Shown: positions 8,982-16,837 of the stretch, piece by piece
Numbering within the stretch: position 1 is the first letter of the stretch
How the letters are laid out: every line of letters begins with the position of its first letter
Source: Bacteriovorax sp. BAL6_X
GTDB taxonomy: Bacteria > Bdellovibrionota > Bacteriovoracia > Bacteriovoracales > Bacteriovoracaceae
DNA length: 64,000 nt
NCBI RefSeq assembly: GCF_000443995.1
Contig: NZ_AUMC01000003.1
Span: forward strand, 744,001-808,000
Reading direction: 5' to 3'
The notes under the pieces: model-generated
What the model saw: the letters and a program-made list of their open reading frames with translations, nothing else
What the model was told of the DNA's origin: nothing
The model's database searches: none
Translations under genes and position numbers: made by a program

Positions 8982-10104
8982 AACATTATCACTGCTGATC
9001 ACTTTTTTTATCACTTTCAATGCTCATGCAAAACTATGTAGTGAAGAGCAGGAGATGTCTTCTCTGCAGAATATTACAAGAATAATGCAAGAGATGAGTA
9101 AAGATGAGATTTATATCACGAATATAATGGACTTAAGGCAAGAGCGTATTAGGATCTATATAACGCAGGTTAATCGTATTGAGCAAACTTGCTCTTCACC
9201 TTCAATCTATAGGGCAATTATTAAGCTATATGAAAATATCAACTATCCTAGCGTTTACTTAAAATATGTTCTTTCAAATCAAAGAAAGGATTTAGAAATT
9301 AAAGAATATGTAGTTGGTGATGAATGGAATCGTACTCATATTGGAGAAGATGACACTCCAGATGTTGAAGAGCTTAAGAGTTCAATCCTTATCACCGGTC
9401 TTGGTATCGTGAATACAGCAAAGAAGTTGACGCTTAAGAATGTCGGAACGGCATTCTATCTTGGTAAGTTTGAAGGTGAGCACCTTGTTGCAACGGCTGC
9501 TCATGTAATTGATCGCGAAAATTTTAATGATATGCTCTTTCATTTTATTACAGGGCCAAAATTCTCATTGAAAGCTAAAAAGTTGATCTTTTTTAGTGAT
9601 GATATTGATTTTGCAATTGTTTCTATCGATATAGAAGATAAAGAATCAGTACTAATGGAAACTGTTTCTGCAGTTAAGCTTAACTTCGATAAAGTAGCTG
9701 AAGAGGGAACGCTTCTAACAACGATTGGTTTTGGATTCTTTGATAATGAAAGGCTAGGAGTTGCTCGCTATGAAAACTCTAACGACTGCCAGATCATCTT
9801 TGGTGATGATAAAGTCAAAAAACTTGATAAGGTCTTCTCAATTGCAACAGGCTGTGATGCTTCTGGTGGAGACTCTGGGTCTCCAATCGTTGACCGTAAT
9901 ACTGGAGAGCTAATTGGAGTGATGACTAGGATTCGAACTGAAAAAATTGGACTTACTTCAAAGCAATTGATTGAAGAAAAAGAAGAGAATATTTCTAGCA
10001 TTTGGAATGATGCAAGCTTTGCAACTTCGATGAAGTATATAAAACGTGAACTAGAAAAAGAAGAAAACTCACTTATTAAGTCTTTATTGGAAAGTAATGA
10101 ATAA
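8965..10104 (+). CDS. Trypsin-like serine protease, secreted
   Basis: The start is TTG at 8965, preceded by AGAGGT; it begins directly with a signal peptide (MKIRFRTLSLLITFFITFNAHA). The 379-residue protein has the S1 catalytic triad: His180 in VATAAHV, Asp215 in DDIDFAIVS and Ser304 in ASGGDSGSP. About 120 residues of helical sequence precede the protease domain and may be a propeptide or regulatory part. The gene overlaps both neighbours (17 bases upstream, 8 downstream). A role in digestion of prey protein or envelope processing is plausible but not shown. Confidence 0.88.
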   Translation: MKIRFRTLSLLITFFITFNAHAKLCSEEQEMSSLQNITRIMQEMSKDEIYITNIMDLRQERIRIYITQVNRIEQTCSSPSIYRAIIKLYENINYPSVYLKYVLSNQRKDLEIKEYVVGDEWNRTHIGEDDTPDVEELKSSILITGLGIVNTAKKLTLKNVGTAFYLGKFEGEHLVATAAHVIDRENFNDMLFHFITGPKFSLKAKKLIFFSDDIDFAIVSIDIEDKESVLMETVSAVKLNFDKVAEEGTLLTTIGFGFFDNERLGVARYENSNDCQIIFGDDKVKKLDKVFSIATGCDASGGDSGSPIVDRNTGELIGVMTRIRTEKIGLTSKQLIEEKEENISSIWNDASFATSMKYIKRELEKEENSLIKSLLESNE

Positions 10105-10972
10105 GCAGAGTCTCGACTTTCTATATGAAGGATCTGCTCTTGTTAGATTTTGTAAGGGTAAGAATATTTCTGTACCAAAAGAATTCTCTGTTTTACGTAA
10201 AAGAGATATTAAGGAAAGTCTTACAGATCAATCTAAACATACTCGTTATAGTCTAAAGAGACCGAAGTATCTATATCAATTCTTTCCTTCAAATGATATC
10301 GGAATTAAAATTATTAGAGTAGATGTCTTAATTGCTCCTAAATGGTCGATAGATAAAACTAAGGCCATGGTTGAAGATGCCTTTCAAAATGTTAAGCGTA
10401 TCAAAAGAGCTCATTTTTATGTTCCGGTAAAGTCTCAGATTTATAACCAGCTCATTGAGCTCGGTGGCCGTAGTCGTGGACAAGAATTATTGGCAACTAC
10501 TGATGATGGCCTCAAGTACTTATCTCAATATGAATATGATAATGATGTAAAGGTTGTTAAACTTAGTAAGAAGTATAGAGATGAAATTGCTGATATCGAA
10601 TATTTAGCACATAAATATAGCAAGAGTTCTCGTTGTGAAAATTTCCCACGTAAGATGTTTTTGTGGTTTGTTGACCATTTAATTGAGAATAAGGTTGAGG
10701 CCCTTGTCGCAGTAGAAGATGGCAGGGCAATCGGTTTTATTGTTCCAAGTATTACAAAAGCTAGAATTGGTCATATTATGTCGGTCTCTGTACATCCTGA
10801 TGATCAGGGACGTGGTGTCTCAAAGCTTTTATATTATGAGGCAATGAAGTACTTTAAGAAGAATAAAATTAGAGTTTACGCAGGCGTTTCCTCAACGAAT
10901 GAGGTTTTAGCTTTCTCAAAAAAGCTCAAACGCAAACCTATATATGCTTATCTGGAGCTAGTTCGAAAGTAA
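10097..10972 (+). CDS. GNAT-family N-acetyltransferase
   Basis: The C-terminal part of this 291-residue protein is a GNAT domain: strand VAVEDGRAIGFIVPS, strand HIMSVSVHPDDQGRGVSK with the acetyl-CoA-binding QGRGVS loop, and the closing FSKKLKRKPI segment. The first 140 residues do not match a family I know and may bind the substrate. There is no signal peptide, so it works in the cytosol. The ATG lies inside the last codons of the protease gene, 8 bases overlapping, with GGAAAG as ribosome-binding site. It abuts the convergent secreted-protein gene with no spacing. Confidence 0.82.
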   Translation: MNKQSLDFLYEGSALVRFCKGKNISVPKEFSVLRKRDIKESLTDQSKHTRYSLKRPKYLYQFFPSNDIGIKIIRVDVLIAPKWSIDKTKAMVEDAFQNVKRIKRAHFYVPVKSQIYNQLIELGGRSRGQELLATTDDGLKYLSQYEYDNDVKVVKLSKKYRDEIADIEYLAHKYSKSSRCENFPRKMFLWFVDHLIENKVEALVAVEDGRAIGFIVPSITKARIGHIMSVSVHPDDQGRGVSKLLYYEAMKYFKKNKIRVYAGVSSTNEVLAFSKKLKRKPIYAYLELVRK

Positions 10973-11776
10973 CTACTTTTCATACCAACGATAGAAGCCT
11001 TTATGAGATCGATCTCTATTTGGAAAGTAAGACTTACGTTTAATCTTTAGTTCATCACAGTCTATTTCTAAGTCTCTATCTTTAAGTGGTATCAAGTAAA
11101 TAGGGCTTTTTTTCAGATCTGGATTCTGAATGGGATTACTTTGTGTCACCAAGTCCTTTTTAGAAGCACCGATGATATATTGTTGAGAACGATCACGTAC
11201 AGTGCCAGCTAAAATTCCATTTTTCATTTTCTTTAAGTCGTAGGAGAAGATCTCTTTTCTTGCGATATATAATTCTTCATCTACAAATGGTTTAAAAGTT
11301 AAATTAACTGTGACACCTGGTTTACCGTCGTCATCCGCATCGATAAATCGAGGATCGTTAGGGTCAGTCGGAAAGTCTTGAGTATAGTCATCTAATTCAA
11401 CCCCGAGTAGTGTCGGAGTCTCAGGGCGATGAATAAGTATTTCCCCATTTGTTTGCATGAACTCCATTTCAACTACTTCAGGCTCAATTGCCCTTGTGAA
11501 TTTATCATCTGTTTTGGCCTGAAATGGGATATTGGCCTTGTACTCAGAAAAGCAAAACTGATCTTTGGACATGAGTTTTCCATCTTCTAAGTAGTACTCA
11601 GTGAAGCCATAGCTAATAATGCGGTTCTTAAGTTTTATAGGGCCAAAAAAGTCACCGATATAAGAGACAATATCATAGTGAGCATATCGTCTTAATAGGG
11701 ATTCTAGATCCACTTGTGCATAACTATTGATTGTAACTAGTGATGCTATTGATAGAATAATTTTTTTATGTTTCAT
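10973..11776 (-). CDS. Secreted protein of unknown function
   Basis: A 267-residue protein with a clear signal peptide (MKHKKIILSIASLVTINSYA) and a mature part rich in acidic and aromatic residues. The segment around residues 130-150 (DPNDPRFIDADDDGKPGVTV) looks like an Asp-rich calcium-binding loop. No catalytic motif is evident and I cannot name a family. It is transcribed alone; a leader of about 100 bases separates it from the repeat next to the transposase gene. TTTGGAGAAACC provides a ribosome-binding site before the ATG. Confidence 0.65.
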   Translation of the reverse strand: MKHKKIILSIASLVTINSYAQVDLESLLRRYAHYDIVSYIGDFFGPIKLKNRIISYGFTEYYLEDGKLMSKDQFCFSEYKANIPFQAKTDDKFTRAIEPEVVEMEFMQTNGEILIHRPETPTLLGVELDDYTQDFPTDPNDPRFIDADDDGKPGVTVNLTFKPFVDEELYIARKEIFSYDLKKMKNGILAGTVRDRSQQYIIGASKKDLVTQSNPIQNPDLKKSPIYLIPLKDRDLEIDCDELKIKRKSYFPNRDRSHKGFYRWYEK

Positions 11777-11873
11777 GGTTTCTCCAAATCTTTGGCATTA
11801 CGCTAAAATATTGAAGTCAAACTCTCAAGTTAGGAAAGGTTAAGATCTATTCATAATAACTAAAAAACTTAAA

Positions 11874-11904
11874 GGGGCGCGGGTACCAATCGAGAATTCC
11901 AATA
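11874..11904 (+). repeat. RAYT-associated GC-rich repeat, copy 1
   Basis: This 31-base element begins GGGGCGCGGGTACC and ends GAATTCCAATA. It is identical to the copy at 13274-13304 and shares a 22-base core with an inverted copy at 13453-13474. It starts 2 bases beyond the stop codon of the transposase gene on the other strand, as REP-like sequences commonly do beside their RAYT. Its high GC content contrasts sharply with the surroundings. Confidence 0.85.
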
Positions 11905-11905
11905 C

Positions 11906-12535
11906 TTATATTGTAATCTTGAAGTCCTTGAGTCTTTTTAGATATAGTGCAGATATACTTTGTTTTGGAGTGAAGTAGCTCTTCTTTAAAGATTTCCGAA
12001 TACAATCATCAAATTCTGTATCATATCTTCTTTCAATAAGCTGCTTAGCACCAGCATAGTCTATATGAGGACGATACTGAAATAGTTCTGCCTCAAAACT
12101 TGAAAAGTGTAGTGATGTATATGGATAATCAATACAAGCTTCAGAGATTCCTGCTCGTATTGGATTTTGATAAATATAGCGATAAACATTATATAAATAA
12201 TTTTGTTCTGTAACGATTGACCACTTATATCGATTACTAAATTTATGATTTATTCGACTTGTCCTCAAAGAGATTAAATAACTAATTCGCCAGTTAAAAT
12301 GCATCATAAAACGATCAATATTTTCATTTGGTGTCGTTAGAAGCAGATGGTAGTGATTTGACATGAGCACAAAACAGTTTATTTGTACCTTTTCTTTTTC
12401 TTGTGCATAAATCAAAGCCTCTTTACAAATATCCCATACTTCATACATGGGAATGCTAAACCAGTCTCGGTTATTATTTCGTGTTGTTACATGGTAAGGA
12501 AAATCTCCTTGGCGGATTAGTTTCTTTTTTGGCAT
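11906..12535 (-). CDS. REP-associated tyrosine transposase (RAYT, Y1_Tnp domain)
   Basis: The 209-residue protein carries the HUH endonuclease signature SNHYHLL (His61 and His63) after NCFVLM, and the catalytic-tyrosine helix RYIYQNPIRAG (about Tyr120). RAYTs are single-copy relatives of IS200/IS605 transposases that act on REP sequences. The ATG at 12535 is chosen because GAGGAAG lies just upstream; a longer frame up to 12577 would translate the terminator hairpin of the upstream gene (its first residues MWRTKRHFFF are encoded by the stem and T-run). Copies of a GC-rich repeat lie 2 bases past its stop and 1.4 kb away on the other side. The sequence looks intact. Confidence 0.88.
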   Translation of the reverse strand: MPKKKLIRQGDFPYHVTTRNNNRDWFSIPMYEVWDICKEALIYAQEKEKVQINCFVLMSNHYHLLLTTPNENIDRFMMHFNWRISYLISLRTSRINHKFSNRYKWSIVTEQNYLYNVYRYIYQNPIRAGISEACIDYPYTSLHFSSFEAELFQYRPHIDYAGAKQLIERRYDTEFDDCIRKSLKKSYFTPKQSISALYLKRLKDFKITI

Positions 12536-12547
12536 TACTTCCTCGCT

Positions 12548-12574
12548 AAAAAAAAAATGGCGCTTAGTGCGCCA
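12548..12574 (-). terminator. Intrinsic terminator of the membrane-protein gene
   Basis: Reading on the minus strand, TGGCGC, a 5-base loop (ACTAA) and GCGCCA form a perfect 6-bp stem followed by ten T residues. It lies 7 bases after the stop codon of the membrane-protein gene and ends 13 bases before the transposase start, so it should insulate the transposase from upstream transcription. Confidence 0.85.
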
Positions 12575-12580
12575 CATTTA

Positions 12581-13186
12581 CTATTTAAGATTTTTATAAA
12601 GTTGATAATTAATACATGCGATTAGAGGTGTTACGATAAAAAGACCAAGTCCAAGTGTCAGCACTGCAAATAGAGCGAGAATGAGATACGTAAGTGTTGT
12701 TGCCAGAATAATTTGATAGTTTTCTGAAAAGATCTTTCGACTTTTCTCAAGTAACTCCCACGCTTTCGTGTTTTGTTCTTCTTGTTCAAGCGTTAGAGGT
12801 ATAACAAAGAGATAGGAAGCAAAGAAATAAATTCCTGGAATAATAAAAAGAATAACACCAAAGAAAGTAATCAGTGTCGATAAAGAGCCCGTTATAAAAA
12901 TCAAATTAAATTTTTCTTTTGGTATCGAAAGAAAATCGTAAATTGTAAGTTGTTTTTGTGTTTCGGATTTTGTGATCGCTGTATAAGTTGCTGCCAAGTA
13001 AAATGGAGTGATAAGGCACGAAGAAAATGGAATGGCAGAGAGAAGCCAGACTAGTAGAGTGACAGCCAGGGTAAAGCCACTGTATATTAAGGCATTGTCT
13101 TTATATGTTTGCCATCCAGTATCTAAAATTTGCGATAACTCATTTATTGTTTTTGATTCTTTAAAGTTAGTTAGTAGTTGATTCAT
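12581..13186 (-). CDS. Integral membrane protein (YciC/DUF975-like)
   Basis: The product (201 residues from the ATG at 13186) has about five or six hydrophobic segments and the motif FFGVILFIIPGIYFFASYLF followed by a helix AWELLEKSRKIF, a pattern typical of YciC and DUF975-type inner-membrane proteins. Their function is poorly defined. The start at 13186 follows a GTGAGGT ribosome-binding site; a frame open to 13270 would add 28 residues without one. The Shine-Dalgarno lies in a perfect 8-bp hairpin. The gene sits between two direct copies of the RAYT repeat. Confidence 0.75.
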   Translation of the reverse strand: MNQLLTNFKESKTINELSQILDTGWQTYKDNALIYSGFTLAVTLLVWLLSAIPFSSCLITPFYLAATYTAITKSETQKQLTIYDFLSIPKEKFNLIFITGSLSTLITFFGVILFIIPGIYFFASYLFVIPLTLEQEEQNTKAWELLEKSRKIFSENYQIILATTLTYLILALFAVLTLGLGLFIVTPLIACINYQLYKNLK

Positions 13187-13188
13187 AT

Positions 13189-13213
13189 TTACCTCACTTG
13201 TTTGTTGAGGTAA
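13189..13213 (-). promoter_or_regulatory. Leader hairpin that buries the Shine-Dalgarno
   Basis: On the minus strand TTACCTCA and TGAGGTAA form a perfect 8-bp stem around a 9-base loop (13197-13205), directly before the ATG at 13186. The second arm contains the GAGGT ribosome-binding site, so the folded form should hide it. No T-run follows, so it is not a terminator. Regulation of translation is an inference. Confidence 0.55.
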
Positions 13214-13273
13214 TAGGCGCCTAGGATCTTTTTCGCATTTAAATTTCATTTTGATATTAAGTTTTTTCAAAAT

Positions 13274-13304
13274 GGGGCGCGGGTACCAATCGAGAATTCC
13301 AATA
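13274..13304 (+). repeat. RAYT-associated GC-rich repeat, copy 2
   Basis: Identical over 31 bases to the copy at 11874-11904 and in the same orientation. The two direct copies bracket the transposase and membrane-protein genes. Together with the inverted copy at 13453-13474 it forms an inverted pair with a 157-base spacer, resembling a REPIN-type doublet. Confidence 0.85.
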
Positions 13305-13354
13305 GTTGGTGGTGAAAAATTAATAGCATATAGGCAAATGCGTGTGATTTACAT

Positions 13355-13398
13355 GTAAGTAGTCCATCAAAGGGATGAATTTATGGTAAGTAGACCAT
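13355..13398. repeat. Short direct repeats, possible operator
   Basis: GTAAGTAGTCCAT (13355-13367) and GTAAGTAGACCAT (13386-13398) differ at one base and start 31 bases apart, about three helical turns. They lie in the 250-base gap upstream of the membrane-protein gene and could bind a regulator. Nothing else is evident in this gap apart from the GC-rich repeats. Confidence 0.4.
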
Positions 13399-13436
13399 GA
13401 AATGTGCATAAGAGGCCAGATTACGCGAATTTTGAA

Positions 13437-14219
13437 TTATAAGTCTTCGAAATCTCGATTGGTACCCGCGCCCCTAACTGATAAGATTGTTTTTGCGTAA
13501 TGGGAGGCTTTTTCAAGGTTGTTGTGGGCGAGGTATGCGCCAAGGAATGCATCGCCAGCTCCAGTGGAGTCGACTACGACATCAATCGGTTGAGGAGTAT
13601 AGCTAATCGATTCATACTTATTAAAGAAAGAAATTTCACCGGCACCTCTTGTGATGAGTACTGATGTTTTATGAGCTTTTACAAAATCCCTAAGATAAAA
13701 TTCAAGGTCATGACTTGGTGTTAGTCCAAATAGTGCCAACTCTGCTTCTTTCAAATATTTTTCTATTGTAAACCCTTGGGCATCATGAAAATCAAAGACA
13801 AACTTTGCTCTAGGTCTTGCTTCAATAAGTTGGTCTACGAATGGAAGGATCTGTGTATAGAGAGGACAGACGATATGACCTTCAAACTCTTTAATTAATT
13901 GAAGTTCTTCTTTGGTGAATTTAAAGTTTTCAAGGACACCACCTTTGTATTCAGTGAAATTCTTTTCGCCACCTTCCAAGGTTTCGATAAATTGAATCGG
14001 AGTCATTCCCTTTCGAAGAAGTGGTATGGCCTGAATTCCTTCTTTTTGACAATGGTTGATAATTGCTTGGCCATCACTTGCTGCGGGATAGATTAGAGTT
14101 GCTTTTGAATTTGAATTTCGCATAAAATGCGTGGCCACATTTAAAGAACAACCACCAAGATGTCTTTCTTGTACCGATGTATAATCATCAAAGCCAGCAT
14201 CGCCAATAAAGGTGTACAT
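13437..14219 (-). CDS. PfkB-family carbohydrate or nucleoside kinase
   Basis: This 260-residue protein has both PfkB signatures: an N-terminal glycine-rich block (LGGCSLNVATHF) and the C-terminal VVDSTGAGDAFLGAYLA with the catalytic Asp of GAGD. The family phosphorylates sugars or nucleosides with ATP. It overlaps the preceding BtpA-like gene by one base (TAATG), so the two are translated together and likely act on the same compound. The last 12 residues (RGAGTNRDFEDL) are largely encoded by the inverted copy of the RAYT repeat. The exact substrate cannot be read from the sequence. Confidence 0.85.
   Translation of the reverse strand: MYTFIGDAGFDDYTSVQERHLGGCSLNVATHFMRNSNSKATLIYPAASDGQAIINHCQKEGIQAIPLLRKGMTPIQFIETLEGGEKNFTEYKGGVLENFKFTKEELQLIKEFEGHIVCPLYTQILPFVDQLIEARPRAKFVFDFHDAQGFTIEKYLKEAELALFGLTPSHDLEFYLRDFVKAHKTSVLITRGAGEISFFNKYESISYTPQPIDVVVDSTGAGDAFLGAYLAHNNLEKASHYAKTILSVRGAGTNRDFEDL
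13453..13474 (-). repeat. RAYT-associated GC-rich repeat, inverted copy inside a gene
   Basis: The 22-base core is identical to copies 1 and 2 but on the opposite strand; after the core the similarity fades (GAGAATTCC against GAGATTTCG). Here it is in frame in the 3' end of the PfkB-type kinase gene, encoding GAGTNRD. Either the repeat was inserted into the gene end or the intergenic copies derive from it. Confidence 0.85.
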
Positions 14220-15001
14220 TATTGTCTAAGCCTTCTTACGATATCCATAAATGGTGCAACCTTTTCATAATCCATACGAGTGTCTGTCATAAGTGCACTA
14301 CCAACGATAGCACCGTCAAGAGCAGGATAGAGTTCATCTAGATTTTGATGAGAAAGACCTGAGCCAATGATAATAGGAAGCTCTGGAGCGCCTTCTTTTG
14401 CTTCCATTATTTCTTTTACACTTGGAGCGATTCCGGTTTCACGGCCAGAGACAACGGCCGCAGCACTTTTAAACTCGTAAGCTTCGCGAGCAGATTGGGC
14501 GAGGGTTTTCTCTTCTAACATCGTTGCATACTTAACCTGAATATCTGTTAAGAGTTGAATATCGTCTGCTGCGATTTTTTTGCGATAATTGAGAAGACCT
14601 TGAGGATCAATTTTCATCTCACCACCATATTCTTCGCGTGCCATGCGATCAACAAAGTAATCAGTACGGATAAAAGAATTACCACCGGCCTTCGCAATTG
14701 CAAGGGAAGCTTCTGGGTCATTGATTAAAAATTCTGAACCAATTGGGTAGTTACCCGCTTGTCTTTGGACCATATTGGCCACAACGCTCATGCTTGCAAT
14801 AACTTCTTTAGAAGCCGTTACTGTATAAGGCCTGTCGTGCTCATTTTCTAAGAGGGCCGCATCGACTCCGCACTTTCTTAGAACCTCAAGGTCTTCAAGA
14901 GCGTAATCAATGACTTGATTAATTCCAGGATGACTCGTGTAGCCAAGTAGTGGGCGTAGATAAATAACTGCAATTATTGGTTTTGCCTTAAAGTCTAGCA
15001 T
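14219..15001 (-). CDS. BtpA/SgcQ-family TIM-barrel protein
   Basis: The 260-residue protein starts with the family's pattern (PIIAVIYLRPLLGYTSHPG), contains CGVDAALLENEHDRPYT and IRTDYFVD, and ends with the phosphate-binding-like IIGSGLSHQNLDELYPALDGAIVGSAL. BtpA was named for a role in photosystem I assembly in cyanobacteria, but SgcQ-type members occur beside sugar or nucleoside genes in other bacteria and are thought to be metabolic enzymes. Coupling to a PfkB kinase favours a catabolic role here. GGAGAG precedes the ATG. Confidence 0.82.
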   Translation of the reverse strand: MLDFKAKPIIAVIYLRPLLGYTSHPGINQVIDYALEDLEVLRKCGVDAALLENEHDRPYTVTASKEVIASMSVVANMVQRQAGNYPIGSEFLINDPEASLAIAKAGGNSFIRTDYFVDRMAREEYGGEMKIDPQGLLNYRKKIAADDIQLLTDIQVKYATMLEEKTLAQSAREAYEFKSAAAVVSGRETGIAPSVKEIMEAKEGAPELPIIIGSGLSHQNLDELYPALDGAIVGSALMTDTRMDYEKVAPFMDIVRRLRQ

Positions 15002-15077
15002 CTAATCTCTCCATGCATGTGTATTGTCATAGTAAACGACGAGTGATTTAATAGTCCAGCAACAATTTGGGGGAGCT

Positions 15078-16010
15078 ATGTTACGTCTACTCACACTTAC
15101 TCTAGTGTCAATTTCAACTTTTGCTATTTGTCAGAAATGGTCTGGTCCACAGGTTATTGGAAGACTTGATACTTCAGTTTTAAATGAGACGTCTGGGATT
15201 GCAATCTCTCAAGTTCATGATGATCGTATGTATAACTTAAATGACTCTGGTTCTGGGCCAGAGATTTTTTGGACGACGATTTCTGGAAAGAATACTAAGA
15301 AAGTAAAGGTTAATAACTTTAAACCATATGATATGGAAGATATGTCTTTAGGGCCATGTGGTGAACTTAAGTGTGTTTATCTTGCAGATATTGGCGATAA
15401 TCGTAAGAAGAGAAAATTTCTTTCAATTGTCGCCATTGATGAGATGAAGTTAAAAGCGGATACTACTGAAGTTGGGCCTGAGTTTGTCCTACGTTTCGTC
15501 TATCCTAATAAAGAAAAGTACGATGCTGAGAGTATGGTTGTTCATCCAAGTGGTGATATCTATATTTTAACGAAGGTTGTTGACGAAGAGAATCGCCGCG
15601 CTATGCCTGCAAAACTTTTTAAGTTAGGTAAAAAGAAAATTTCTAAAGCTATCGAGAAAGATGAAAAGGCTGAGTTAGAGGAAGTCGCTACAGTTGATCT
15701 TCCTTATCATCTTTATAATTATAATCTTTGGGGAAGAATTGCGACAGCAATGGATATCTCTAAAGATGGTAAAACACTTCTTGTTCTAACTTATGGAGCT
15801 GTTTTTGAATTTAATATTGAGTTTAACTCTTTAAAAAAGTTTAATGCGAGAAAACTAGATGCAAAGAGTGATTTTAGAATAGTAACGACTAAGAAGCTCT
15901 ATCAGCAAGAGGCCATTGCATACGGGCCTAAAGATAATGAATTTATTTATACAACAGAAGTTGAATCAGGTGATGGCGCAAGTGAAATTGTTAGACACGT
16001 ATGTGAATAA
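15078..16010 (+). CDS. Exported beta-propeller-like protein
   Basis: The 310-residue protein has a signal peptide (MLRLLTLTLVSISTFAICQ) and repeated strand motifs, with MYNLNDSGSGPEIF, DMEDMSLGP and CVYLADIGDNRKKR. This pattern occurs in a family of secreted or lipoprotein propellers annotated only as hypothetical or esterase-like phytase-type proteins. The acidic loops suggest metal binding. No enzyme activity can be assigned. GGGGGAGC precedes the ATG. It ends one base before the convergent thermonuclease gene. Confidence 0.65.
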   Translation: MLRLLTLTLVSISTFAICQKWSGPQVIGRLDTSVLNETSGIAISQVHDDRMYNLNDSGSGPEIFWTTISGKNTKKVKVNNFKPYDMEDMSLGPCGELKCVYLADIGDNRKKRKFLSIVAIDEMKLKADTTEVGPEFVLRFVYPNKEKYDAESMVVHPSGDIYILTKVVDEENRRAMPAKLFKLGKKKISKAIEKDEKAELEEVATVDLPYHLYNYNLWGRIATAMDISKDGKTLLVLTYGAVFEFNIEFNSLKKFNARKLDAKSDFRIVTTKKLYQQEAIAYGPKDNEFIYTTEVESGDGASEIVRHVCE

Positions 16011-16011
16011 C

Positions 16012-16662
16012 TTATTTCGAAAATAGCTTGTAACCTAATTGTTTCGCTCTCTCAAAAGATCGGATGAAAAGCCTGCGGTAAGGTGGAACCATGTGGCCAT
16101 CTTCAGGTGAGTAAAGAATTTTTGTCTCTAGATCCCCGACGTAATTCGTGCCGATACGATTTTGAACACTCATACGAAATTCATATGGTAGCTGTACGTT
16201 AAGTGCGTAAATCCCAATCTCTTCAAGAAAAACTTTTTTAGAAATGGCCATATATTCATACATAATTTCTTTATCAAAAGGTTCAATAAAGTAAGGTACT
16301 GCTAGTCCTGATTTTAGCATTTCTAAATTTATATCCTGGCCTTCGTATAAAACTGTACCAAGAAGACGACGTGTATTTAGGTCTCCATCTCTTCCTAGGT
16401 CAATAACAACTGTACTTCCAATTGGAACAAGTTTTCTAAGGTAGTCTCTAGCATCAAGAGCTATTTGTCCTTGAGTACTTCCATTGAAGTCGACTTCTGG
16501 AGTATCAATTCCAAGCATGCGGATATTTTTCTTCTTCCCCAGAAAGTCACTATAAACTGTCATGGTATCACCATCATGAATATACAGAACTCTAGCTTCA
16601 AATGAGATGGCAAAGATTGAAAACTGAATTAGTGCTAGAAATAGAAGCTTTATTTTTCTCAT
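16012..16662 (-). CDS. Thermonuclease-family secreted nuclease (SNase)
   Basis: This 216-residue protein has a signal peptide and the staphylococcal nuclease core: VLYIHDGDTMTVY, then IRMLGIDTPEVDF, with the Arg, Asp and Glu residues of the active site, and DLNTRRLLGTV supplying the second Arg. Such enzymes cleave DNA and RNA with calcium. After the core (about residue 125) comes a family-atypical C-terminal tail of some 90 residues. In a predator an exported nuclease would help digest prey nucleic acid, which is inference. Confidence 0.88.
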   Translation of the reverse strand: MRKIKLLFLALIQFSIFAISFEARVLYIHDGDTMTVYSDFLGKKKNIRMLGIDTPEVDFNGSTQGQIALDARDYLRKLVPIGSTVVIDLGRDGDLNTRRLLGTVLYEGQDINLEMLKSGLAVPYFIEPFDKEIMYEYMAISKKVFLEEIGIYALNVQLPYEFRMSVQNRIGTNYVGDLETKILYSPEDGHMVPPYRRLFIRSFERAKQLGYKLFSK

Positions 16663-16754
16663 AATGCTTTGTAATAAAATAAAGTAGTTATGAATAGGGA
16701 GTGGATAAGATTTACTTATCTCGACAATCTTTTAAGTTATTGAAATAACTAGTC

Positions 16755-16784
16755 TTGACCAAGGTTTTTACATATAATTACTAT
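16755..16784 (+). promoter_or_regulatory. Candidate sigma70 promoter of the trypsin-like lipoprotein
   Basis: TTGACC (16755-16760) and TACTAT (16779-16784) are separated by 18 bases and lie 54 bases before the ATG at 16838. Both boxes are close to the sigma70 consensus. Found by eye only. Confidence 0.4.
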
Positions 16785-16837
16785 CCGAATTAGGCTAAGT
16801 TTCACATGAGACTCTTTTCTTTTGCTACATTCCTAGC

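Noticed and set aside
11906-12577. A complete IS200/IS605 element.
   Set aside because: There is no TnpB and the protein matches the RAYT subgroup; the flanking repeats lack the IS end hairpins.
11874-13474. Possible cloning-vector or adapter sequence, because the repeat has KpnI- and EcoRI-like sites.
   Set aside because: Three copies in different contexts, one inside a conserved gene end, with diverged flanks and a RAYT beside them fit a genomic repeat better than an artefact.
11874-13474. CRISPR array.
   Set aside because: Only three copies, at irregular spacing and mixed orientation, without cas genes.
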